A DNA stretch of 13,391 nt from Anammoximicrobium sp032229885 (GTDB lineage: Bacteria; Planctomycetota; Planctomycetia; Pirellulales; Pirellulaceae). A program made the position numbers and the translations under genes. Of this stretch, positions 1 to 6,941 are shown piece after piece; the stretch's first letter is position 1, and every line of letters begins with the position of its first letter. The stretch is from contig JAVYAJ010000201.1 in NCBI GenBank assembly GCA_032229885.1, positions 1 to 13,391 on the forward strand. The letters are read 5' to 3'. Below the pieces are notes generated by a model. The model made no database searches and had not been told where the DNA came from. It saw only the letters and a list, made by a program, of their open reading frames with translations.

Positions 1-111
1 GCGCATGTGTCGCTCGAACCGACTTTTGAGCGATTTCGTCGCAAGTCTGGCCGCCAACGCCGCTTACGATCCACGTCCGATACGACAGTGCCATTCGACC
101 CAGGAGCGTAA
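1..111 (+). CDS. possible C-terminal tail of an upstream gene (partial)
   Basis: Frame 1 is open from the first base of the window to a TAA at 109-111, giving about 36 codons rich in Arg and ending in FDPGA. The stop lies 4 nt before the ATG of the next gene and overlaps its ribosome-binding region, the spacing expected of a translationally coupled operon. No family is recognisable in so short a piece. Another overlapping frame is also open here, so this may be chance. If real, the uncharacterised pair that follows is at least a three-gene operon whose first gene lies outside the window. Confidence 0.25.
   Translation, partial: AHVSLEPTFERFRRKSGRQRRLRSTSDTTVPFDPGA
102..106 (+). promoter_or_regulatory. 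ribosome binding site deciding the start at 116
   Basis: AGGAG at 102-106 lies 9 nt before the ATG at 116. The reading frame stays open back to an ATG at 5, but that codon has no room for a visible Shine-Dalgarno and would add 37 residues of low-similarity sequence. The site therefore supports the internal start. Confidence 0.6.
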
Positions 112-115
112 ATCC

Positions 116-826
116 ATGCCACTCATTGCCACAATTGATCGGCCAGTCGCCTCGATGGTTACTTATGCCCCCGCTACTGCTGGGGCGAGGGAATTACCGT
201 ACCGAAACTACTTCCAGACGGACGCGATGCGTTCCATCTTGAACGACATCGAGGTGGCGGGAGTCGTGTACCCGCTGAGGCAGCCGTGCGCGACGGACTA
301 TATCCCAGTGGTCGGCGAGTTCCTGGTCGAGGGATTCAGCCCCGCGTTCATCGGGAGAGGAAAGACGCCGAATGAAGCGCGGCAGAACTGGGCACTGTCC
401 GTCCACGCTGCTTTTCAGGAGTTGCAGTACAAGCGGCCTTTCGAGATGACCGTTGAAGAACAGCGCACCTGGTCTGTCCTTGCCTCACGGATCGATGTCA
501 CGGTCTATCGGAATCAGACCCCCATGATCGTTCGACAGTTCGGAAAGGTCAGGCGTGCGCGTCCGTACCCCGATTTGATCGTATGGGACGACGGCACGGC
601 GGACAAGGTTTCGTTGGCCCAGGTAGACGCGCCGGATTTCGTCACGTTCAAGCCCGGTCAACCCATCGAAGCTCTGGTCGTGCGCGACCCGGTGAACTTC
701 CAGCTGCGTCGAATCGCGCATATCCAACGGCGATCTTCCGCGAGCCGCTTGCCGCAGGACGAAGAAGCCGACTTGCTCGCCTCCATCGGGTCGGCCGGCA
801 CTCTCCCCGACGCCGGTTGGGATTAG
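116..826 (+). CDS. uncharacterised protein with HicB-like segment
   Basis: This 236-aa protein has no signal peptide or membrane segment and is probably cytoplasmic. Residues about 66-103 (VGEFLVEGFSPAFIGRG, then TPNEARQNW and a helix ending in FQEL) resemble the HicB-type partial RNase-H fold: a beta hairpin, the 'G.G.T..EA..N' turn, then an amphipathic helix. In HicAB systems that fold is the antitoxin, but no HicA-like toxin is visible and no DNA-binding domain follows. The rest (about 120-205) alternates short strands and charged stretches and belongs to no family I recognise. Residues 205-225 are polar and probably disordered. The gene is followed after 15 nt by a metallo-beta-lactamase-fold gene, so the two are probably co-expressed and functionally linked. 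The function is unknown. The HicB comparison is a pattern judgement only. Confidence 0.75.
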   Translation: MPLIATIDRPVASMVTYAPATAGARELPYRNYFQTDAMRSILNDIEVAGVVYPLRQPCATDYIPVVGEFLVEGFSPAFIGRGKTPNEARQNWALSVHAAFQELQYKRPFEMTVEEQRTWSVLASRIDVTVYRNQTPMIVRQFGKVRRARPYPDLIVWDDGTADKVSLAQVDAPDFVTFKPGQPIEALVVRDPVNFQLRRIAHIQRRSSASRLPQDEEADLLASIGSAGTLPDAGWD

Positions 827-841
827 TGACAGAGGGGACGT

Positions 842-1861
842 ATGGAGGTCTACTTCCTCGACGTTGGCCAGGGCACGTGCCAGATCATCTTGCTCGGCGC
901 ACGCCGAGCAATCGTTATCGACTGCGGGCCGACCAAAAACCGGACGGTTCTGCACTTCCTGAAGCGGATGGACATCGACCAAATCGCGTGCTTGGTCGTA
1001 TCCCACAGCCACAAGGACCACAGCGGCGCGGCGGCGGCCATCCTGGGCGAGTATCAGGACCGGGTTGAGCGAATCTGCTTTGTACAGGACGATCAATTCC
1101 TGAAGAGCCCATTCTGGCTCCGCATCTCGGATTTTCTGAAGGCGGACATACTGAAGAAAGACCAACTAACGCGCCTTGAGGCAGCGGGCCGTCCGCAGTT
1201 GGTTTGGGAGGATGGAACGCATCGGGCCCGGCTGCGAACGTTCTCGCCTCTTGCGGCCGAGAACCTGCTTGCCCAAGAGGCTGGAAAGCAGAATCCAACG
1301 TCGGCCGTGCTGTTCCTCGACGTCGGGACTTGCCGAGTCATATTCGCCGCCGATTCTGAGGTCTCACAGTGGAAGGAGATCCGCCGTAGCGCGGGCCGAC
1401 GTCTGCGGTGCGACGTCCTTGCAGTTCCGCATCACGGGGGTGCAACCGCGAGTACGGAAGCGGAACTCGTCTGGTTGCTCGACGAGGCGATCCAAGCCGA
1501 CGTCGCCGTTGTATCAGTCGGGACAAGCAACACGCACGGACATCCGCGAGCAGACGTCATCGAATCGCTTACGTCGCGCGGCGTGTGCGTCATGTGTACG
1601 CAGATCACCCGCAAGTGCAGCGACGACCTGGAAAGCCTGCGGCCGGGTGTCCTGCAACCAATCACCATCCTTGGTCGCTCGTCGTCGGGTCGGGATGTGA
1701 CTCGGAGCGGGAATAGCCGCAACGTCGCCTGCGCGGGCACCATTCGGGCGGTCTTCACTGCCGGCAACCTCGCCATAGATCATCTTGGCGACCATCAACG
1801 TGCGGTAGACGCGTTGGCCACTCGTGTGAATGGCCATCCTCTGTGTCGTGCCAGGACGTAG
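842..1861 (+). CDS. ComEC/Rec2-type metallo-beta-lactamase-fold hydrolase
   Basis: This 339-aa protein is a stand-alone MBL domain of the kind related to the C-terminal domain of the DNA-uptake protein ComEC. The N-terminus begins directly with the fold (YFLDVGQGTCQIILL). The zinc motif HSHKDH is at residues 55-60, the central metal Asp is in FAADSE (D171), the PHHGG motif is at 196-200, and THGHP at 231-235 resembles the ComEC-type late His motif. All metal ligands appear present, so it should be active, probably as a phosphodiesterase or nuclease; the substrate is unknown. There is no signal peptide or transmembrane helix, unlike full ComEC. After the MBL fold comes a tail of about 85 residues with cysteines at 249, 252, 259, 297 and 335 (CVMC, KC, ACAG, HPLCR), which could bind an extra metal. 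AGAGGGG at 831-837 precedes the ATG. It follows the HicB-like gene by 15 nt and is probably translated with it. Confidence 0.88.
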   Translation: MEVYFLDVGQGTCQIILLGARRAIVIDCGPTKNRTVLHFLKRMDIDQIACLVVSHSHKDHSGAAAAILGEYQDRVERICFVQDDQFLKSPFWLRISDFLKADILKKDQLTRLEAAGRPQLVWEDGTHRARLRTFSPLAAENLLAQEAGKQNPTSAVLFLDVGTCRVIFAADSEVSQWKEIRRSAGRRLRCDVLAVPHHGGATASTEAELVWLLDEAIQADVAVVSVGTSNTHGHPRADVIESLTSRGVCVMCTQITRKCSDDLESLRPGVLQPITILGRSSSGRDVTRSGNSRNVACAGTIRAVFTAGNLAIDHLGDHQRAVDALATRVNGHPLCRART

Positions 1862-1920
1862 CGAGGTCATTACTGACCGTGCGGAAATGGCTCGTCGCGC
1901 CCGAGCTATCGGCCTGAAGA

Positions 1921-1960
1921 AATCCGGAGAATCCAGCTCGAACTGTGCTCCGGATTCTCC
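1921..1960. repeat. inverted repeat with two alternative pairings
   Basis: AATCCGGAG (1921-1929) is the exact reverse complement of CTCCGGATT (1948-1956). Overlapping it, GGAGAATCC (1926-1934) is the exact reverse complement of GGATTCTCC (1952-1960). Either 9-bp stem can form, with loops of 17-18 nt. It starts 60 nt after the MBL stop codon. No T-run follows, so it is not a standard intrinsic terminator. It could be a transcript-end hairpin or a leftover protein-binding or recombination site next to the recombinase remnant. Confidence 0.5.
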
Positions 1961-1986
1961 CGCCCGCCAGGTAAGCCCCCGGGCGG
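1960..1986. repeat. GC-rich hairpin
   Basis: CCGCCCG (1960-1966) pairs perfectly with CGGGCGG (1980-1986) around a 13-nt loop. It abuts the preceding inverted repeat and directly precedes, and slightly overlaps, the recombinase-like stretch. It might assist transcript termination after the MBL gene, but no T-run follows on the + strand. Confidence 0.35.
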
Positions 1987-2440
1987 AAACGATCGAGAGC
2001 GCCGTCCTCACGACGTTGCGGGACTACATGGCCGACGAGCGGAACCGGCGGTCGATGCAGATGACGCTCGCCCGGCGGACGCAGAAGGCCCAGGCCAACA
2101 TCGCTTCGTTGGAAAAGCGACTGGGCGACCTGCGGGCGAAGATCGAACGGGGCACCGAGAACCTGGCTCTGGCCAACCGGGAAGACGTGCCGGGCATCTC
2201 CCGTTTACTGGGGTAGTCGCGGGACGAAGATGCCCGACTGAAAGGGAAGCTCGAGTAGGCCGACGGCAGCGGGACGCCGTCGCGTTCGTCCGCAGCCAGG
2301 ACGCGGTCGTCTACGTCAACGACGTCGCCAGGGCTCTGGACGTCAATAAGGCGTTCACCTCTCACCTCCTGGCCCAAGCCGTCTTTAGTGACAAGGTCCG
2401 CAACCTGAGCCATGAGAATGGCTGGGCTGCCCTGCCGTAG
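1974..2440 (+). pseudogene. decayed C-terminal fragment of a large serine recombinase
   Basis: From 1974 to 2213 the frame encodes sequence typical of the C-terminal end of large serine recombinases: an IESAVLTTLRDYM helix, then a charged coiled coil (KAQANIASLEKRLGDLRAKI), then a GTENLALANREDVPGISRLL segment and, after a stop, RDEDARLKGKLE. The catalytic resolvase domain, the recombinase domain and the zinc-ribbon cysteines are all missing. TAG codons at 2214-2216 and 2256-2258 interrupt the frame. A shift near 2260 opens another frame (DAVAFVRSQDAVVYVNDVARAL onward) to a stop at 2438-2440, which may be the original end or unrelated sequence. The same frame is open back to 1830, but those codons overlap the MBL gene and do not look recombinase-like. 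It is a remnant of a mobile element, not a working gene. Confidence 0.6.
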
Positions 2441-2561
2441 CCCCGCTTTTCAGATGTTCGCTTTCCGTCCGCCTCTTGGATGCCGTTCAAATACGCTGCC
2501 CACGGGCCGCGGCGCGAACAACGACGATACGGCGGCCGAGCGGCGGACCTGAGTGGGCCGC

Positions 2562-5027
2562 TCAATGCCCCGTTTCGTCCAGCAGCACCGCGACCAGATC
2601 CGCTAAACGGTTGAACGCGGAGGCCATCGCCGCGGGGTCCTGCGCCGGCGGGGCCAGTTCGGCCAGAGGCCGCTCGTAAAACGCGTCCGCGATCTGTCTG
2701 GCCTGTGCGGAAAATTCGCCGGGCCGTTTCCAGGGCGCCCTATCTTCGGCTGCGATCTTACTGTAGACCCACGTCCAGTAGGCCTCGTGTTCAGCCCGAT
2801 AGACATGTCGGACCAGCTCGTAATGCTGGCTGCGGCAGTAGCTGTTCTCGGCATTGGACTTCAGCGTTCGCTCGGCCGCCGGATTGATCGACGGTGCGAC
2901 ATCGCCCAGCGGCGCCGCGCGGTCGAGTCGCTGTAGCGAGGCGTACATCGAGAAATCGTCGGACTGGGCCAGCGTGTCGGCCAACGTGTCGATCAGTTGT
3001 TGCGTCATGTCGCCCCATCGTCGGACGCCGCCGGCATCCAGATCTGTCGTCCGCCAGCGTTCCATCTCGAGCGCTGCGCGGATGTGCGCCGCCACCAGCG
3101 CGCGGTTGGCGATCGTGCGAGCCATGTCCAGGGCATCGCGTCGCCACAGGTCGTGCCGTTCGCCCCGCGGCGGCTCGGTGGCGATCTGCGCCAGCTCGCG
3201 CAGCAACGTGGGCGCGGCGGCCAGCCCGGCTCGAAAACGTTCCAGGTCGGCTTGCAGTCGCGGCGTCCGCTCGGGCGTCAGCGTCAAAAACGCGGCCGTG
3301 CTCAGCAGGCGGTGCTGCGGTTCGCCGAACCAGGCCTGCGACTCGCCCCGATTGTCGAACCAGTGCAGCAACTGCGAGGCCGCCAAGAAGTCGGTCCACG
3401 CTTTCTCCATCCGGCCGGCCAACTCGGTCGGATATCGCGTGCGGCAATAGCGGGCGATGGCTGGCGGCAGCTCCAATTCGTTCGGAGTCCAACTGTTGGC
3501 CCCGAGGTACTCGAGCATGAAGGTGTCGTTGTGCGAGACCTCGGACCACAGCACCAGTCCGCGACATGCGGCGTCCGCCGCCGCCTCGCGCAGGCGGGGC
3601 GTCAGGATCTCGAAATCCTCGTGGGCGTCGGTGTTGCGGGCAAACCCGTGGAAGATCCCGAAGATCCACGGAAACCGGCCCAGCACGCCCCAGTCGCGAT
3701 AGGTGACCTTGCGGCCGCAGTCCGCCGTATAGTCCAACAGGATCGTCTTCTGCGAATCGAATTCGGCCAACAGACGCTGAACATCGTGATCGTTCCAGTT
3801 CCACCCGATGAAATCCCAACTGGCGATCAGCAGCGGAGCGTCGGGATAGCGCTCGCGCAGCGTTTGCTGCGTTTTGCGATAGACGTACAGCTTGCGCTGC
3901 AGATTGTCGCGATGATCGTCGCCAAAGGTTCGTTCGGCCATTCCGATCGTATGAAAGATTCGCGGCTCGCCGAACTCGCGGATATGCGTTGCGGTCAGTC
4001 GCCAATAGGCATCCCATGTCACCTGCGATTCGATGTCCCAGATCGCGTGCGTGGACAGCGAGTAGCCTGTCCGTTGGTCACGGATCACCGGAAAATCGGG
4101 ATGACTGCGATAGAAGGAACTGGGTGTGTGCGAGTACCAATGCGTGATCGTGCCGGTGTCCTCCGGATGCAACAGGCCGCGGTCCCGGGCGTACTGCAAG
4201 ACCTGCTTGCGCAGCTCGCCTCGATAACGCAAGGCCCAGAACGACGTGCGGTCGTCGTACGAGCGATCGACCCCGTCGGGATCTTTGGCGTCCGTGGGCG
4301 GATAGGTCACCTCGCCGGGGAACGCCCGCTGGAACAGGTCGTCGATTCCAGTCCGCAGCATAAACAGGTTGAAGCGTTTCTTGACACACCAGTCGATCTC
4401 TCGCTTCCAGTCGTCCAGATCCCAGTGCTCGGCCTGAAAACGGTGCAGCCCTCGATGCGCAAAGTATCGCAAGCCGCGATAGGCAAAATGAGGCTTCTCG
4501 ACGACGTCCAGCCCGTCGATCGCGATCGCCGTCCGCTGCGGGATCACGTCGCCATCCCAGAAATATTCGACGCCGGCTTGGCGGCGGAAAAAGTCGTACA
4601 CGGCATACAACGTCGAGCGGCCGGATCCGCCGGCGACGATCAGCAGACGGCCTTTGGCGTGCGCATGGGACAGCAGTCGATAGTCGTCCGTACCGTAGCG
4701 AAGGTCCAACACTTCGAGCGCCCCCTGGCGGATCAGCGCGTGAACCAGCGGCTGGACGGCGTCCGATCCGATCAGCACGACGTCGCCCGAGGGAAGCGGC
4801 GACGCTCGATCCGCACTGGCGACCGCCTCTGCGCGCTGTACGACGGGGCGTAGTCCGGTGCTCTTCTCCCACAGTTCGGCGAATGCCTGTCCGGCGATCT
4901 GATAGGCCGGTTCGCCCAGGGGCGGCGTCAGCACCGACGGCGCGTCGGCGCAGGCCAGACCGCTCGCCGCAATCCACAGGGCTACGGTTGTCGTCGGTAG
5001 CGCACGAATGCGAAGGCATTGAACCAT
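2562..5027 (-). CDS. exported alpha-N-acetylglucosaminidase-like (GH89/NAGLU family) protein
   Basis: This 821-aa protein has a Sec signal peptide: a hydrophobic stretch at residues about 14-25 and a likely cut after ACA at 27. Residues about 30-170 match the alpha/beta NAGLU N-domain in layout, including the GSGRSTLYAVYDFFR element. From 180 the barrel domain follows with YRGLRYF, W..W.REIDW at about 202-213 and FNLFMLRTG at 219-227, lined up with the WARWEREIDW.ALNGINLAL region of human NAGLU. IGMAERTF (E365) sits where NAGLU has its general acid in a TFNEMQP-like motif. WSEVSHND (E496) matches the APEGISQNE nucleophile region. FPWIFGIFHGFARN at 452-465 resembles FIWCMLHNFGGN. A helical C-domain follows (YELVRHVYRAEHEAYWTW). 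Members remove terminal alpha-GlcNAc from glycans such as heparan or mucin chains. Similarity is distant, so the substrate is uncertain. A GAGGAG lies about 12 nt before the ATG. A short possible hairpin (2550-2564) covers the stop codon. Confidence 0.78.
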   Translation of the reverse strand: MVQCLRIRALPTTTVALWIAASGLACADAPSVLTPPLGEPAYQIAGQAFAELWEKSTGLRPVVQRAEAVASADRASPLPSGDVVLIGSDAVQPLVHALIRQGALEVLDLRYGTDDYRLLSHAHAKGRLLIVAGGSGRSTLYAVYDFFRRQAGVEYFWDGDVIPQRTAIAIDGLDVVEKPHFAYRGLRYFAHRGLHRFQAEHWDLDDWKREIDWCVKKRFNLFMLRTGIDDLFQRAFPGEVTYPPTDAKDPDGVDRSYDDRTSFWALRYRGELRKQVLQYARDRGLLHPEDTGTITHWYSHTPSSFYRSHPDFPVIRDQRTGYSLSTHAIWDIESQVTWDAYWRLTATHIREFGEPRIFHTIGMAERTFGDDHRDNLQRKLYVYRKTQQTLRERYPDAPLLIASWDFIGWNWNDHDVQRLLAEFDSQKTILLDYTADCGRKVTYRDWGVLGRFPWIFGIFHGFARNTDAHEDFEILTPRLREAAADAACRGLVLWSEVSHNDTFMLEYLGANSWTPNELELPPAIARYCRTRYPTELAGRMEKAWTDFLAASQLLHWFDNRGESQAWFGEPQHRLLSTAAFLTLTPERTPRLQADLERFRAGLAAAPTLLRELAQIATEPPRGERHDLWRRDALDMARTIANRALVAAHIRAALEMERWRTTDLDAGGVRRWGDMTQQLIDTLADTLAQSDDFSMYASLQRLDRAAPLGDVAPSINPAAERTLKSNAENSYCRSQHYELVRHVYRAEHEAYWTWVYSKIAAEDRAPWKRPGEFSAQARQIADAFYERPLAELAPPAQDPAAMASAFNRLADLVAVLLDETGH

Positions 5028-5056
5028 GATCTCTCTCGGCTCCTCAGGTTAAAGTC

Positions 5057-5075
5057 CTGTGCGCCGCGCGCACAG
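5057..5075 (-). promoter_or_regulatory. perfect hairpin in the leader of the NAGLU-like gene
   Basis: CTGTGCGC (5057-5064) and GCGCACAG (5068-5075) are perfect reverse complements around a 3-nt loop. The element lies 30 nt before the start codon of the NAGLU-like gene and about 150 nt after the stop of the GH-A gene, both on the - strand. On the - strand it is followed by GACTTTAA, a poor T-run. It may terminate the upstream transcript, act as a leader hairpin, or be a palindromic operator. The remaining 195-nt gap shows no convincing -35/-10 pair. Confidence 0.4.
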
Positions 5076-5222
5076 CTTGTACCCCGGTAATCGGCTAGGT
5101 GATTGCGGCTTTGGGTCGGGTCTGTGTCTCGGCCTCGCGCAGCGCGCGACGCGCACATGTCGAAGCGACGAGTGACGCGGGCGAGTCAAGCAGGCAGAGA
5201 CGATAGCTTGTCCGCGCTGTGT

Positions 5223-6731
5223 TTATGATCCGCGCTCTGCTGCCGCATGATTGGCGTCTGTCGAGTCGGAATCGGGCGCCCGCGGTAGGATCCGTTCACG
5301 ATCGATGACGACGGCGGGCGCGTCGTACGTCGGGATGTCCGTCAAGGTCATTCGGCCCGCGGTCAGCGTCTTGCACGCTTCCGGGATTTCGTAGATCCGC
5401 CCGGTGATGATGTCCAGCCAGACCGGGTCGACAAACTGGCCGTCGGTGACCCGCAACGTCGCGGGCAATGTCGTGTTCTCGTCCACTGGATAGGAACTGC
5501 CGTTCCAGAACACCAGCACGTCGAAGCCTGCCGATCGATGACGAAAGGCGAACCAAGTGATCGGCTGTGGACAGTCGATCGTGCAATCATACTGCGGCTG
5601 GCGAACCAGGTTGTCGTCGAACAGCGCGACGATATTCTGTACGGTGTAATAGGCCATCTTGACCTTGGCCAAGTTGCGTTTGTCGTTGATCTTCAGCAGG
5701 CCCTTGCGATTGATCTCGCGCCCGGTGTGATCGAAATCACAGATGGTGAAGACCGACGAGAGGCAGTCGTGTCCGAGATCGCCCAGCATCCGACGGGCGT
5801 TCCATTTGGCCTGCGTCAGCTCGGACCAATCGTGGCCCGACAGGGCAAAGCGCGTCTGCCGCTCGGAAGGGCAGCCGTTCTCGCCCTGCCACATTTTCAG
5901 CCGCGGCTGGTACTTGTCGACCACTTGTTTCATCGCCTCGACGTGCCGATACGCGTCGTCGGGGTTCTTGGTATAGCCGTGATAGATGAGCCACTCGAAC
6001 AGGTCCAGCTTTCCTCGATCGGCGATGGCCTGCAGACAGCGATCCAAGAATTTCGGATCGATCCGCGCGAGGGACAGCGCGCCGATTTTGGCGTCCGGAA
6101 TGATTCGTTTGATGATCTCGGCTGTGCGGATATTGAACGTGGCGATCATTTCGGGCGTCTTCTTCACGCCGATGTCCGGCTCGTTCCACATCGCCCACTT
6201 ATCCACGCGGCCCTTATAACGGGTCGCCATCGCCGCGACCCAGCGATCCCACGCCTCCAGGGCTACGTCGGACGTGGGAAAGCCGGCGCCCAGGTCGGCC
6301 GTTCCGCCGCCCTCGTAAATCGGATTGCCGTAGTCGGTCTCCAATAGAATCTCGAGCCCCTTGGCCAGGGCGTCGTCGATGACGTAATCCAACCACGCAA
6401 AATCATAGACGCCCTGCGTCCGCTCGGTCTTGGCCCAGCCGCCCTGCAACCGAATCGTCTTGATCCCTAGCGGCGCGACGTAATCGCGATACGTGTCCCA
6501 GTAGATATAGTCTCGACACAGCGTCTCGCAGCCCAAAGCCCAGTTTTGCGTGGCGGCGATGGCGGCGACGCTGCGAGGCTGAATCGTTCCGAGGCTGGTC
6601 CAGCCGATGCTGAGCGTCGTCTGGACGCGAGAGTCCGTCCGATCCAGCATCTGCGCGGCGCCAGGCGAACTGATCGCCGCACAGACGATCCACAACAGGC
6701 CAAACTGGGCGATGCGCACGTCGGTAGGCAT
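5223..6731 (-). CDS. exported clan GH-A glycoside hydrolase (GH39/GH5-like)
   Basis: This 502-aa protein has a signal peptide (hydrophobic residues about 9-22, likely cut after PGAA at 26). A (beta/alpha)8 barrel of the GH-A clan follows. IKTIRLQGGWAKTE (90-103) is the early barrel strand. WAMWNEPD (179-186) carries the general acid/base E184, and WQGENG (281-286) carries the probable nucleophile E284. The 100-residue spacing is normal for the clan. Residues about 375-480 form a smaller beta-rich C-terminal domain (LVFWNGSSYP, LRVTDGQFVDPVWLDIITG), as in GH39-type enzymes. The closest known families are GH39 (beta-xylosidase, alpha-L-iduronidase) and GH5-like enzymes. The substrate cannot be read from the sequence. 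AAGGAA at 6738-6743 lies 6 nt before the ATG and supports this start. It is the nearest neighbour upstream of the NAGLU-like gene, and both could act on the same glycan. Confidence 0.82.
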   Translation of the reverse strand: MPTDVRIAQFGLLWIVCAAISSPGAAQMLDRTDSRVQTTLSIGWTSLGTIQPRSVAAIAATQNWALGCETLCRDYIYWDTYRDYVAPLGIKTIRLQGGWAKTERTQGVYDFAWLDYVIDDALAKGLEILLETDYGNPIYEGGGTADLGAGFPTSDVALEAWDRWVAAMATRYKGRVDKWAMWNEPDIGVKKTPEMIATFNIRTAEIIKRIIPDAKIGALSLARIDPKFLDRCLQAIADRGKLDLFEWLIYHGYTKNPDDAYRHVEAMKQVVDKYQPRLKMWQGENGCPSERQTRFALSGHDWSELTQAKWNARRMLGDLGHDCLSSVFTICDFDHTGREINRKGLLKINDKRNLAKVKMAYYTVQNIVALFDDNLVRQPQYDCTIDCPQPITWFAFRHRSAGFDVLVFWNGSSYPVDENTTLPATLRVTDGQFVDPVWLDIITGRIYEIPEACKTLTAGRMTLTDIPTYDAPAVVIDRERILPRAPDSDSTDANHAAAERGS

Positions 6732-6922
6732 GGCAGCTTCCTTTCAGAACGAGGGGATTCTGCGCGGCTTCGAATGGCGTCTTGTCGGGCGGTCCTCGGC
6801 GGTGAAGCTGCGCACATCCCAAGTCTACGCCAAAGGCGCAGTATACCAGAGCCGCGGCGCGCGTTGCTCGGCGGTCCGCATCGGCGACCGCGATTCGTCC
6901 CGAAGCCCCGGGCGCGTTATAT

Positions 6923-6941
6923 CCAACGCGACCGGCGTTGG
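6923..6941. repeat. hairpin at the end of the ApbE remnant
   Basis: CCAACGC (6923-6929) and GCGTTGG (6935-6941) form a perfect 7-bp stem with loop GACCG. The equivalent place at the end of the complete apbE (about 8813-8829) has a shorter CACGC/GCGTG stem whose 5-nt loop is CGGTC, the reverse complement of this one. On the - strand the stem is followed by ATATAACG. It may be a leftover terminator or simply part of the duplicated segment. Confidence 0.4.

Noticed and set aside
5..115. Longer version of the HicB-like protein starting at 5
   Set aside because: The ATG at 116 has a well placed AGGAG; the upstream extension may instead overlap the tail of another gene.
116..826. Classical HicAB toxin-antitoxin locus
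   Set aside because: No small HicA-like double-stranded-RNA-binding toxin is encoded nearby, and the protein lacks the DNA-binding domain common in HicB.
1830..1973. Start of a small intact gene running 1830-2216
   Set aside because: Its first part overlaps the MBL gene and resembles nothing; the recombinase-like part lacks catalytic domains and is broken by stops, so it is treated as a remnant.
2997..4853. Long + strand open frame (about 618 codons) opposite the NAGLU-like gene
   Set aside because: It is the antisense shadow of a clearly recognisable gene in GC-rich DNA; its product is compositionally biased (Arg, Gln, Val, Gly) and shows no domain.
5140..5165. GC palindrome-like stretch (CGCGCAGCGCGCGACGCGC) as a regulatory hairpin
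   Set aside because: The pairing is imperfect and such runs are expected by chance in this base composition.
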